Positions 34,543-42,645 of a stretch of DNA of 48,046 bases are shown here, piece after piece. This DNA comes from Prevotella sp. GTDB lineage: Bacteria; Bacteroidota; Bacteroidia; Bacteroidales; Bacteroidaceae. The notes beneath the pieces were generated by a model, which saw only the letters and a program-made list of their open reading frames with translations, did no database searches and had not been told where the DNA came from. Position numbers and translations under genes: made by a program. The stretch is taken from contig JAGCPV010000097.1 in the NCBI GenBank assembly GCA_017965475.1, positions 1-48,046 of the forward strand, read 5' to 3'. Positions within the stretch are counted from its first letter, which is position 1, and each line of letters opens with the position of its first letter.

Positions 34543-34574
34543 CAAAGTTACGGCGGTTATGACCACATAACAAC
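34543..34574 (-). promoter_or_regulatory. Promoter of the frameshifted lipoprotein gene, with a palindromic spacer
   Basis: On the minus strand GTTG (34574-34571), 20 bases, TAACTTTG (34550-34543). The spacer and -33 box contain the palindrome GTTATG-TGGT-CATAAC (34556-34571), a candidate operator. The leader to the likely start is about 110 bases. Confidence 0.7.
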
Positions 34575-34623
34575 TTTTTTCGTGTTTTTCGATTCGAGTT
34601 ATTACGACAAACGACCGATATCC

Positions 34624-34681
34624 ATGACATCGGATTTAACGGATGTCATAGATGTCGTAGAAAGGAGATAAAAGGGGGGGG
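34624..34681 (-). other. Inverted repeat and eight-base homopolymer downstream of menD
   Basis: ATGACATC (34624-34631) and GATGTCAT (34642-34649) form an 8-bp stem with a ten-base loop, and GATGTC recurs at once in GATGTCATAGATGTC. Eight G (eight C on the minus strand, 34674-34681) lie nine bases after the menD stop. The hairpin could terminate the menD transcript but lacks a T tract. Confidence 0.5.
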
Positions 34682-34690
34682 AAAGTCAGG

Positions 34691-36217
34691 TCAATCCCGG
34701 AGGAAATCTTTATAGACACGCTCGTCATCCGAGGCATCGGTAAGAACTTCGAGAAGGACAGGACGCTTGCTCTCTATATATAATAAGGTGTCGATGGCCT
34801 GATGGAGATCATGAGGTCCCTCGGCATGGAGATAGACGACATCGTTCTGACGGCAGATCCCCTCGGCAGAGGTATGGTGCTCAGCGGCTACGATCCTGTC
34901 AAGGGCAGGACTCTGCTCCAGTCCTGGCAACATGTTAAAGATGCCACCACGGCCGTTATTGAGCAGCAGGATGCGGAAGTTACCCTTGAGGTTCTGGTTC
35001 CACAGCGCGTTCTGGTCGTAAAAGAAACTTAGGTCGCCGATGACGCAGAAAACCCGATCGCTGGTGACGATGGAGAAACCTGCTGCAGTGGAGAGCGAGC
35101 CCTCTATGCCGTTCACACCACGGTTACACCACACGGGATGTTGGGCAAAGATGTTCGCCAGACGAATAGCCGAACTGTTAGCATAATGCACAGCAGCCTC
35201 ACCCACATTCGTCTCAAAATACTTCACAGCAGCCATCTGGGAATAGGCGGGCTCGTAGTCTAAAGTCTTCTGGCGGAGTCGTGACAGTAATTCATCCCAC
35301 TTCTTGACGAAGGGATGTGGCTCCATGACAAGCATGAAACGGATATGATCAGCCACCGCCTCTGGATCACCCTGTACGATATGCGTCAGATTCATAAAGG
35401 TATCCGTCACCTCGCCCGTCCCGTTCACCACCCACGTCTCCTTGGCCTTGCGCAAAAAACGCTTCAGACGTTTACTAACGATGGAGCCCCCGATATACAG
35501 CACAAAGTCGGGGATATAATCAGGATCATCACCAACGAGAGCGACAGCCTCATCCATCAGCGGGTTCATGGGCTGACCACTGATGAGCATCGGGCGCTTA
35601 GCCTGCAGGAACATCCGGGACACATGGCTCAGCGTGGCTGCGGAGATATCGGCAGGGAGCCATTCGATCTTACGTTCGACAGGTAGTTCAGGAACAGTGA
35701 ACTCGAACAGCGGTTCTGTGATAGGCACATTGATATGTACAGGGGCATGACGGATGATGAGGGCTTCGTTGACAAGGCGGTTACAGTACCAGAGATCTTC
35801 CTCATCCTTTGGTTCTGGCAGGGATACTGCCTTCCTTACAAAGTGCCCTAAGGCATCAGGTTGCTGGAGGGTCTGCCCATCCAACTGATCAATCCACTGC
35901 GGGGGACGGTCTGCGGAGATCACGACCAAGGGGATATGCTGATAATAGGCCTCAGCCACAGCGGGTGCGAGATTCAACAGTGCCGTACCACTGGTAACAC
36001 AGACAACGACAGGCTGTTTCAATGCCTGTGACATGCCAAGGGCATAAAAACCTGCAGAGCGCTCATCCGTCACAGGATAACAGGTAATGTCTGGGCACTC
36101 GTTCAAATTATGCGTGATAGGCGCATTCCTACTGCCCGGGCAGACAACGGCATGTCGGATGCCATGAGCTACGAGCAAGGCAGTCAGTATGTTTATATGT
36201 TCTTTATTGCTATACAT
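34691..36217 (-). CDS. menD: SEPHCHC synthase MenD (short central domain)
   Basis: 508 aa. MenD is a thiamine-diphosphate enzyme that joins 2-oxoglutarate to isochorismate. The N-terminal part is standard: VVCPGSRNAPIT, the catalytic-Glu region DERSAGFYALG and SADRPP. The cofactor motif GDLSFFYDQNAL with NNGRGGIF is intact near the C-terminus. The central domain is short. Between GQPMNPLMDEAVAL (about 214-227) and FVLYIGGSIVSKRL (about 238-251) roughly 30 residues present in E. coli MenD are missing, by memory of that sequence. The start overlaps menF by 25 bases. In this locus it is the last of the upstream men genes. Confidence 0.93.
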   Translation of the reverse strand: MYSNKEHINILTALLVAHGIRHAVVCPGSRNAPITHNLNECPDITCYPVTDERSAGFYALGMSQALKQPVVVCVTSGTALLNLAPAVAEAYYQHIPLVVISADRPPQWIDQLDGQTLQQPDALGHFVRKAVSLPEPKDEEDLWYCNRLVNEALIIRHAPVHINVPITEPLFEFTVPELPVERKIEWLPADISAATLSHVSRMFLQAKRPMLISGQPMNPLMDEAVALVGDDPDYIPDFVLYIGGSIVSKRLKRFLRKAKETWVVNGTGEVTDTFMNLTHIVQGDPEAVADHIRFMLVMEPHPFVKKWDELLSRLRQKTLDYEPAYSQMAAVKYFETNVGEAAVHYANSSAIRLANIFAQHPVWCNRGVNGIEGSLSTAAGFSIVTSDRVFCVIGDLSFFYDQNALWNQNLKGNFRILLLNNGRGGIFNMLPGLEQSPALDRIVAAEHHTSAEGICRQNDVVYLHAEGPHDLHQAIDTLLYIESKRPVLLEVLTDASDDERVYKDFLRD

Positions 36218-37284
36218 CTTCTCATGGTTTCAAGTTTCGCCTCTGTCTCCTGCCATTCCTGTTCCTCTGTACTATCTTTCAGCAGTCCACCTCCGGCATA
36301 GAGGTGATAGCGGTTTCCTTCGATGTTCATACAACGGAGCGAGACATAGAGATGGGTCTGGTGTTCTGCATCCAGCATTCCCATGAATCCACTATAATAG
36401 CGACGGGGTGTATATTCGTTACGGATGATAAACTGGAAGGCCTCGCGCTTGGGCAGTCCACAGACGGCTGGTGTGGGATGAAGTGCCTGCAGGAGGTCAC
36501 CAATATGCAGCCTGTCAGGTAGGGAGAACGTAAAGTCGCTCCGCAGATGGACGAGGTTCGCAGCCCGTATGGTATAGGGGCCCTCCTCATGGAAATCACG
36601 GGTGAACTGCTCCAGGCATTCCGCGATATAGGTAGCCACATAGCGTTGCTCCTGGATATTCTTCGTGCTCCAACTAAGATTCTCACCTTCGCCATTCAGC
36701 TGTTCCCCTTCCAGTTGCATTGTTCCAGCTAAGGCGATGGTACGCCAGTGGTTATCACCATCGCCTTCCAATAATATCTCTGGTGTGGCCGTCAGCCAGC
36801 AGCCGCTCTGGGAGGTGCTTACCATCGAGATGAACATACGAGGATAGGAGATACAGGCTCTCCGGAAGAGTTCCAAAGGCGCAATGGGCTCCGCTGTCTC
36901 TTCATCAGAACAGCGGGCCAAGACGATCTTCCGGAAAGTGCCCAGATCCAGTTGGGAGTGGTCATTGGCAAAGTCGATGGAATAATGCATCCTACGGCCT
37001 CCCACAATAGGATCATGGAGATAGGTTGCTTGATTCGCTTTGGTTAAACGATCAAGGGTCTGTCCCCATGATTCTGTGATGTCATCTACTGGGATCGTCT
37101 TCACCTTATCAGGACGTATCAACAGGATAGGCTGGGTTTGTCTCACTTCAAACGGAGCCACGACAAATCCCTTTGCGCCATTCAGTTCCGTACATGAGGA
37201 CAGTTCCATCGGTTCCCCTTCCGTCTGCAGAACCAATGTTACATGCGACTCATACGGCAAACGATAAACGGCGAATCCTGGCAT
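36193..37284 (-). CDS. menF: Isochorismate synthase
   Basis: 363 aa, chorismate-binding family. It converts chorismate to isochorismate. Motifs: TPEILLEGDG, IALAGTMQLEGE, VHLRSDFTF, LHPTPAVCGLPKREAF and YYSGFMGMLD, with YAGGGLLKDSTEEQEW at the end, all matching the Mg2+/chorismate site. The start shares one base with the thioesterase stop (TAATG); the 3' end overlaps menD by 25 bases. Confidence 0.95.
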   Translation of the reverse strand: MPGFAVYRLPYESHVTLVLQTEGEPMELSSCTELNGAKGFVVAPFEVRQTQPILLIRPDKVKTIPVDDITESWGQTLDRLTKANQATYLHDPIVGGRRMHYSIDFANDHSQLDLGTFRKIVLARCSDEETAEPIAPLELFRRACISYPRMFISMVSTSQSGCWLTATPEILLEGDGDNHWRTIALAGTMQLEGEQLNGEGENLSWSTKNIQEQRYVATYIAECLEQFTRDFHEEGPYTIRAANLVHLRSDFTFSLPDRLHIGDLLQALHPTPAVCGLPKREAFQFIIRNEYTPRRYYSGFMGMLDAEHQTHLYVSLRCMNIEGNRYHLYAGGGLLKDSTEEQEWQETEAKLETMRRCIAIKNI

Positions 37285-37697
37285 TATCTCTTGGACGAAA
37301 TCACGTAATTGGTCACACGGACATTAGAGATCAAATCTCCCGAGGTATCCTTGATATCTACATTCCACACATGAAGGGTGGTTCCCTTATGCAACAGACG
37401 GGCATAGGCCGTCACCGTATCACCTTCCATCACCGCCTTCACATGGCTACCGCTGACCTCTATACCCACACAGGCACAACCAGGACAGAGGGAGGAAGAC
37501 CCGACACCTGCCACATTCTCCGCCAGTGCCAAAGAAGCACCACCACTGAGGAATCCAAAAGGCTGGCGATTACGCTCATCCACTTTCATACGGGCCATAC
37601 ATGTATCGTCCTCGGGGGTGGAGATAAACTCCATTCCGAGGGCGGTACTCAGGTTTGGTTTCTCGTTGATGATCTCGTTAATCCTCTCTACGTCCAC
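37284..37697 (-). CDS. menI: Hotdog thioesterase, probable DHNA-CoA thioesterase (MenI/YdiI-like)
   Basis: 137 aa from a GTG start. It is a PaaI-type hotdog protein close to E. coli YdiI/MenI in layout: VDERNRQPFGFLSGGAS followed by LALAEN with the general base Glu60, then VGIEVSGSHVKAV and LHVWNVDI. The residue that is His in the HGG motif of YdiI is Ser51 here. MenI hydrolyses DHNA-CoA to DHNA, the step between MenB and MenA. Coupling to menF (TAATG) supports this role, though the position before menF is inference. It lies 25 bases below the ROK run, so it may be read through from there. Confidence 0.82.
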   Translation of the reverse strand: MDVERINEIINEKPNLSTALGMEFISTPEDDTCMARMKVDERNRQPFGFLSGGASLALAENVAGVGSSSLCPGCACVGIEVSGSHVKAVMEGDTVTAYARLLHKGTTLHVWNVDIKDTSGDLISNVRVTNYVISSKR

Positions 37698-37722
37698 AAC
37701 TATTCACTATTAATATCCACTA

Positions 37723-38703
37723 TTACTTAAAGAGCGAATATTCTGGTACGCTCCAGGCGAGGGCACTGGCACCCAACACGTCGCGCTCACGGTCATCGAG
37801 CTTCGACAACAGAATCCTCACCTTTCCTTTCAGGTTTCCAAAGACATGGGACTCAAACGACTCATAGGCAGGATCGACAATCCATTTGCCAGCATGCGAG
37901 ATGCCTCCCGTCAAGATGATCGCCTCAGGATCAATAACAGACGCATAGTTGGCCAATCCAATACCCAACATATAACCTGTACGACGATAAACCTCAATAG
38001 CCATCTCATCACCCTTGTTACAGCATTCAGCGATGGTACGAGGCGAGAGTTTCTCAAGATCCCGCATCAGGGATGGTGCATCCGACGCAGCCATCAGTTC
38101 CTTAGCAGTATTCACAATGCCCACAGCACCTACATACGACTCCACGCAACCCTTATGACCACAGGCACACTCACGACCGCCGTCAACTATGCAGGTATGA
38201 CCAAACTCACCAGCATAACCCTGATGCCCCTGATGCTCGTTTCCTGATGAGAAGAAACAACTGCCTACGCCCACACCTAAACTGACGATCACGAAGTTCT
38301 TCATACCATGGGCACTGCCAAAGGTATATTCACCCAATGCAGAGATATGCGCATCGTTAGAGAGGCCTACTGCCAATCCCAAACGGTCACGAAGCATTGC
38401 AGACAGGGGAACCATACCCTTCCAGGGCAGATTGGCTGCATTCTCAATACAACCGGATACTGAACTGGCACTCGGACAGCTGACGCCAATAGAACGGATG
38501 GTCTCATAACCACCGTTTGCTTCGACAAGCATGACAATCTTTTCGCTCAAAGCTGTCACGAAATTGTTGACATCAGGATAGTCGGTAGTCTGAAAAGAAT
38601 CCTCAGCCAGGATATTTCCACGGATATCCACAATGGCATATGTGGTGCTCTCTGTACTGATGTCAACTCCGACAACCTTTGTCTTAAGGTTATATTCTTC
38701 CAT
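37723..38703 (-). CDS. ROK-family kinase-like protein (copy 3 of 3)
   Basis: 326 aa. It has an N-terminal ATPase fold with VVGVDISTESTTYAIVD, catalytic Asp117 in SNDAHISALGE, and the ROK zinc site His169 (EFGHT) with Cys179/181/186 (CACGHKGC). No N-terminal winged helix is present, so it is a kinase-type ROK protein rather than a repressor. ROK kinases phosphorylate glucose, mannose, fructose, N-acetylglucosamine or N-acetylmannosamine; the substrate cannot be told. It ends EYSLFK like its two neighbours and lies 11 bases after copy 2. Confidence 0.9.
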   Translation of the reverse strand: MEEYNLKTKVVGVDISTESTTYAIVDIRGNILAEDSFQTTDYPDVNNFVTALSEKIVMLVEANGGYETIRSIGVSCPSASSVSGCIENAANLPWKGMVPLSAMLRDRLGLAVGLSNDAHISALGEYTFGSAHGMKNFVIVSLGVGVGSCFFSSGNEHQGHQGYAGEFGHTCIVDGGRECACGHKGCVESYVGAVGIVNTAKELMAASDAPSLMRDLEKLSPRTIAECCNKGDEMAIEVYRRTGYMLGIGLANYASVIDPEAIILTGGISHAGKWIVDPAYESFESHVFGNLKGKVRILLSKLDDRERDVLGASALAWSVPEYSLFK

Positions 38704-38714
38704 AGGTCTAGTTG

Positions 38715-39719
38715 TTATTTAAATAATGAATATTCTTTCACATCCCATGCCAAGGCACTGGCACCTAGCACGTCGCGCTCACCTTCCTTCAGGATCGACA
38801 CGAGGATACGGGTCTTATGTTTGATATTATGGAACACATGTTCCTCAAAGGCTGCACGCATCGGCTTGAGTAGCCATTTGCCAGCCACCGTCATATCACC
38901 TGTCAGAATGATGGCCTCAGGATTCAGTATGGAGGCATAGTTAGCCAGTCCAAGACCCAGCATCTCACCTGTACGACGGAACACCTCGACGGCCAGTTTG
39001 TCACCCCGATGGCAGCACTCTGCAATCGACTCTATCGACAATTCCTTGCATTCCCTCATCAGTGTTGGCTCATCCGTCTCTGCCATCAGTTCCTGGGCTG
39101 TTCTCACCAGTCCTTTCTTCGAACAGTAAGTCTCAAGACAACCTCTGTTACCACAGCCACACTCACGACCGTTGATCTCCACACAGGTATGTCCCACTTC
39201 TCCCGCGAAACCATCATACCCCAGATGGGGCTGACCGTTGGAGAAGAAACAGCTTCCCAGACCACCATGACTGATCGATATCACCACGAAATCTTTCATA
39301 CCATGTGCACTTCCATAAGCTTTTTCGCTCAGGGCGGTAATATGCGCATCGTTGGCTACTGCCACTGCCAGTCCCAGCCTGTCGCGCAACATGGCAGACA
39401 AGGGGATAACACCTTTCCATGGCAGGTTAGCCGCATTCTCCACATTACCCGTCACAGAACTGGCACTCGGACAACTGACACCTACAGAGCGGATGGATTC
39501 ATACCCACCATTCTCCTCAACAAGCATGATTATTTTCTCTGTCAGCGCAGTCACAAAGTCATTGACATCAGGGTAATCCGTGGTTTCAAAATAATCCGAA
39601 GCCAGAATATCTCCTCGAACATCCACGATGGCATACGTCGTCTTCTCCAAACGAATATCAATACCTACAACACGCGTCTTAATCCTATCTACCGATTCTG
39701 CAGCATTTATATTTTCCAT
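38715..39719 (-). CDS. ROK-family kinase-like protein (copy 2 of 3)
   Basis: 334 aa, with a slightly longer N-terminus (MENINAAESVDRIK) than its neighbours. It shows the same landmarks: VVGIDIRLEKTTYAIVD, VANDAHITALSE with the catalytic Asp, EVGHT and CGCGNRGC zinc ligands. The loop ISHGGLGSCFF differs from LGVGVGSCFF in copy 3 and LGSGMGSCFF in copy 1. This glycine loop contacts phosphate in the family, so substrate or activity may differ. It lies 13 bases after copy 1 and ends KEYSLFK. Confidence 0.9.
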   Translation of the reverse strand: MENINAAESVDRIKTRVVGIDIRLEKTTYAIVDVRGDILASDYFETTDYPDVNDFVTALTEKIIMLVEENGGYESIRSVGVSCPSASSVTGNVENAANLPWKGVIPLSAMLRDRLGLAVAVANDAHITALSEKAYGSAHGMKDFVVISISHGGLGSCFFSNGQPHLGYDGFAGEVGHTCVEINGRECGCGNRGCLETYCSKKGLVRTAQELMAETDEPTLMRECKELSIESIAECCHRGDKLAVEVFRRTGEMLGLGLANYASILNPEAIILTGDMTVAGKWLLKPMRAAFEEHVFHNIKHKTRILVSILKEGERDVLGASALAWDVKEYSLFK

Positions 39720-39732
39720 TTTTCACAGTTTT

Positions 39733-40719
39733 TTATTTAAACAAAGAATATTCTCTCACTTCCCATGCCAGCACACTGGCACCCAGCACCTCGCACAGGT
39801 CACTATCCAGGTCTGAACCCAGGAATTTCACCTTATTCTGAATATTATGGAAAACATGTCTCTCGAACGACTCCTTGGCGGGCTCCAACAGCCATTTGCC
39901 AGCTTTTGACACACCACCCATAAAGATGAATGCTTCCGGATCAACCATAGAGGCATAGTTTGCCAGACCATAGCCAAGAATCTCACCCGTACGACGATAA
40001 ACCTCGATAGCCAGTTCGTCACCCTGTTCACAGAACTCCGTGATCATCTTAGGAGACAGATTCTCTGCCTGGCGCATCAGCGATGGCTTGTCGGACTCCG
40101 CCATCAGTTCCCTAGCTGTCTGCATCACACCCTTGGCGGCTGTATAGGTCTCCAGACATCCCTTGTTACCACAACTACACTGACGTCCGTCCTTGAAAGC
40201 GCAGGTATGTCCTATCTCACCAGCAAAACCATCCATGCCTTTGTGGATCAAGCCATTCGAGAAGAAACAACTACCCATACCGGATCCCAGCGTAATCACC
40301 ACAAAGTCACGCATGCCATGGGCACAACCGAAGGCATGTTCGCCAAGCGCCATCACCGTAGCATCGTTCGCCACAGCCACAGCCAGTCCCAAGCGCTCAC
40401 TCAGCATCACCGACATCGGTATGACACCTTTCCACGGCATGTTGGGAGCATTCTCGATACAGCCTGTCATAAAGTTGGCACTAGGTGCACTGACACCTAT
40501 GGAACGAATGGTGTTATAACCTCCGTTCGCCTCTACCAGAGCCAGAATCCGCTCACAAAGAACCGACACGAAATCATTCACATCGGGATAGTTCTGTGTG
40601 GGGAAGCTATCCTTTGCCAAGATCTCCCCCTTCACGTTCACAATGGCATACGTCGTCTTCGCCGAGCTAATCTCGACACCCATAACACGTTTCTTTACCG
40701 TTGATTCCTCCATTGTCAT
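39733..40719 (-). CDS. ROK-family kinase-like protein (copy 1 of 3)
   Basis: 328 aa, first gene of the triplet and directly under a strong promoter. Landmarks: VMGVEISSAKTTYAIVN (Glu in place of the usual Asp after Gly-Val, the position that normally binds ATP-linked Mg2+), VANDATVMALGE with the catalytic Asp, EIGHT and CSCGNKGC zinc ligands. It ends REYSLFK. By eye the three copies share well over half their residues across the full length, so they arose by tandem duplication. Confidence 0.9.
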   Translation of the reverse strand: MTMEESTVKKRVMGVEISSAKTTYAIVNVKGEILAKDSFPTQNYPDVNDFVSVLCERILALVEANGGYNTIRSIGVSAPSANFMTGCIENAPNMPWKGVIPMSVMLSERLGLAVAVANDATVMALGEHAFGCAHGMRDFVVITLGSGMGSCFFSNGLIHKGMDGFAGEIGHTCAFKDGRQCSCGNKGCLETYTAAKGVMQTARELMAESDKPSLMRQAENLSPKMITEFCEQGDELAIEVYRRTGEILGYGLANYASMVDPEAFIFMGGVSKAGKWLLEPAKESFERHVFHNIQNKVKFLGSDLDSDLCEVLGASVLAWEVREYSLFK

Positions 40720-40738
40720 AAAGTTACTTTAGATGACG

Positions 40739-40770
40739 CAAATATAAACATTTTTCCAATACTGTGCAAA
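40739..40770 (-). promoter_or_regulatory. Promoter of the ROK triplet
   Basis: On the minus strand TTTG (40770-40767), 20 bases, TATATTTG (40746-40739): full match. The first ROK ATG is 19 bases downstream. Confidence 0.82.
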
Positions 40771-40805
40771 TCTTTGCGCTTTTTTTTGCAAATATTTACC
40801 CTATC

Positions 40806-40837
40806 CTTGCTTTTTTCGGGATATTTTCGTAACTTTG
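40806..40837 (+). promoter_or_regulatory. Promoter of lysS-gpsA
   Basis: CTTG (40806-40809), 20 bases, TAACTTTG (40830-40837). The lysS ATG at 40870 is 32 bases downstream, which also rules out the longer in-frame start at 40774 because it lies upstream of this promoter. Confidence 0.8.
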
Positions 40838-40869
40838 CACCCATAAAAGCAAAATTATTTAGGAAAAAG

Positions 40870-42597
40870 ATGAACGTTTTAGAACTCAGTGAACAGGAAA
40901 TCGGCAGACGCCAGAGTCTTGAGGAACTGCGCAACATGGGTATTGACCCATACCCTGCAGCAGAATTCCCCACCAACGCTTTCAGCACGGACATCAAGGC
41001 AGAATTCAAGGACGACGAAGAGCGCGAGGTTGTGATCGCCGGTCGTATGATGAGCCGTCGCGTGATGGGTAAGGCCAGCTTTGCCGAACTTCAAGACTCA
41101 AAGGGCCGCATCCAGGTATATATCACCCGCGATGACATCTGCCCCGACGAGAATAAGGACTTATATAATAATGTATTCAAGCGTTTGCTCGATATTGGCG
41201 ATTTCATCGGTGTCAAGGGTAAGGTGTTCCGCACCCAGACTGGTGAGATATCTGTGCATGCTTCAGAGCTGAAGCTGCTCTCCAAGAGTCTGAAGCCACT
41301 GCCCATCGTGAAGTACAAGGATGGTGTGGCCTACGATAAGTTTGACGATCCTGAACTGCGTTATCGTCAGCGCTATGTGGATCTGGTGGTTAACGAGAGC
41401 GTCAAGGATACATTCCTGCAGAGGGCGACGGTGATCCGGACACTCCGGAGAGTTCTGGATGAAGCCGGATATACGGAGGTGGAGACACCTACCTTGCAGA
41501 TGATTGCCGGTGGTGCTTCGGCCCGTCCGTTTATCACCCATTTCAATGCCCTCGATCAGGATATGTATATGCGTATCGCTACCGAGCTTTACCTGAAGCG
41601 TCTCATCGTGGGTGGTTTCGAGGGTGTCTATGAGATCGGCAAGAACTTCCGCAACGAGGGCATGGACCGCAATCACAACCCTGAGTTCACCTGTATGGAA
41701 CTCTATGTGCAGTATAAGGACTACAACTGGATGATGTCATTTACTGAGAAGCTTTTGGAAACCATCTGTATCGCCGTCAACGGTAAACCCGAGCGCGAGA
41801 TCGATGGCAACATTGTCAGTTTCAAGGCGCCATATCGCCGTCTGCCTATTCTGGAGGCTATTCAGGAGAAGACCGGTTTCGACTGCAACGGCAAGAGCGA
41901 GGAGGAGATTCGTGACTTCTGTAAGTCTAAGGGTATGGATGTCGATGAGACCATGGGTAAGGGCAAACTCATCGACGAGCTATTTGGTGAGTTCTGCGAG
42001 GGTACCTTTATCCAGCCAACTTTCATTACGGACTATCCCGTAGAAATGTCACCCCTTACCAAGATGCACCGTTCCAAGCCAGGTCTTACAGAGCGCTTCG
42101 AACTGATGGTGAATGGTAAAGAGTTGGCAAACGCCTATTCTGAGCTCAACGATCCCATTGATCAGGAAGAACGCTTTATCGAACAGATGAAATTAGCTGA
42201 CAAAGGTGATGACGAGGCCATGATCATCGATCAGGACTTCCTCCGTGCGCTCCAATATGGTATGCCTCCCACCAGTGGTATTGGTATTGGTATCGATCGT
42301 CTGGTGATGCTGATGACGGGTAAAACCTTCATCCAGGAGGTGCTTTTCTTCCCCCAGATGAAACCTGAGAAGAAGATTCCTCAGAGCACACCCGCCGAGT
42401 GGGCCGAGATCGGGGTCTCCGAAGAGTGGGTCCCTGTTCTCCGCAAGGCTGGCTTCAACCTCATCCAGAACATCAAGGACGAGAAGGCTCAGGGTCTGCA
42501 GCAGAAGATCGGCGACATCGTCAAGAAATACAAGCTTGACATACAGAAACCCTCTGTGGATGAGATCGCCCTGTGGATTGAGAAGGCGCAAGCCTAG
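40870..42597 (+). CDS. lysS: Lysyl-tRNA synthetase (class II)
   Basis: 575 aa from the ATG at 40870 (MNVLELSEQE). It has an N-terminal OB-fold anticodon-binding domain (about 50-170, VVIAGRMMSRRVMGKASFAEL) and a class II catalytic core with FRNEGMDRNHNPEFT (motif 2) and GIGIGIDRLVMLMTG (motif 3). About 70 extra residues after FFPQMKPE form a C-terminal helical extension, as usual in Bacteroidota LysRS. It is followed after 48 bases by gpsA. Confidence 0.97.
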   Translation: MNVLELSEQEIGRRQSLEELRNMGIDPYPAAEFPTNAFSTDIKAEFKDDEEREVVIAGRMMSRRVMGKASFAELQDSKGRIQVYITRDDICPDENKDLYNNVFKRLLDIGDFIGVKGKVFRTQTGEISVHASELKLLSKSLKPLPIVKYKDGVAYDKFDDPELRYRQRYVDLVVNESVKDTFLQRATVIRTLRRVLDEAGYTEVETPTLQMIAGGASARPFITHFNALDQDMYMRIATELYLKRLIVGGFEGVYEIGKNFRNEGMDRNHNPEFTCMELYVQYKDYNWMMSFTEKLLETICIAVNGKPEREIDGNIVSFKAPYRRLPILEAIQEKTGFDCNGKSEEEIRDFCKSKGMDVDETMGKGKLIDELFGEFCEGTFIQPTFITDYPVEMSPLTKMHRSKPGLTERFELMVNGKELANAYSELNDPIDQEERFIEQMKLADKGDDEAMIIDQDFLRALQYGMPPTSGIGIGIDRLVMLMTGKTFIQEVLFFPQMKPEKKIPQSTPAEWAEIGVSEEWVPVLRKAGFNLIQNIKDEKAQGLQQKIGDIVKKYKLDIQKPSVDEIALWIEKAQA

Positions 42598-42645
42598 GAA
42601 TCCAAGGATATCCTGGAGCAATCTAGAACAATCTATATTAAGAAT

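Noticed and set aside
40774..40869. N-terminal extension of lysS starting at 40774
   Set aside because: It begins upstream of the mapped-looking promoter (40806-40837), and the extra 32 residues do not match LysRS; the ATG at 40870 fits the family start.
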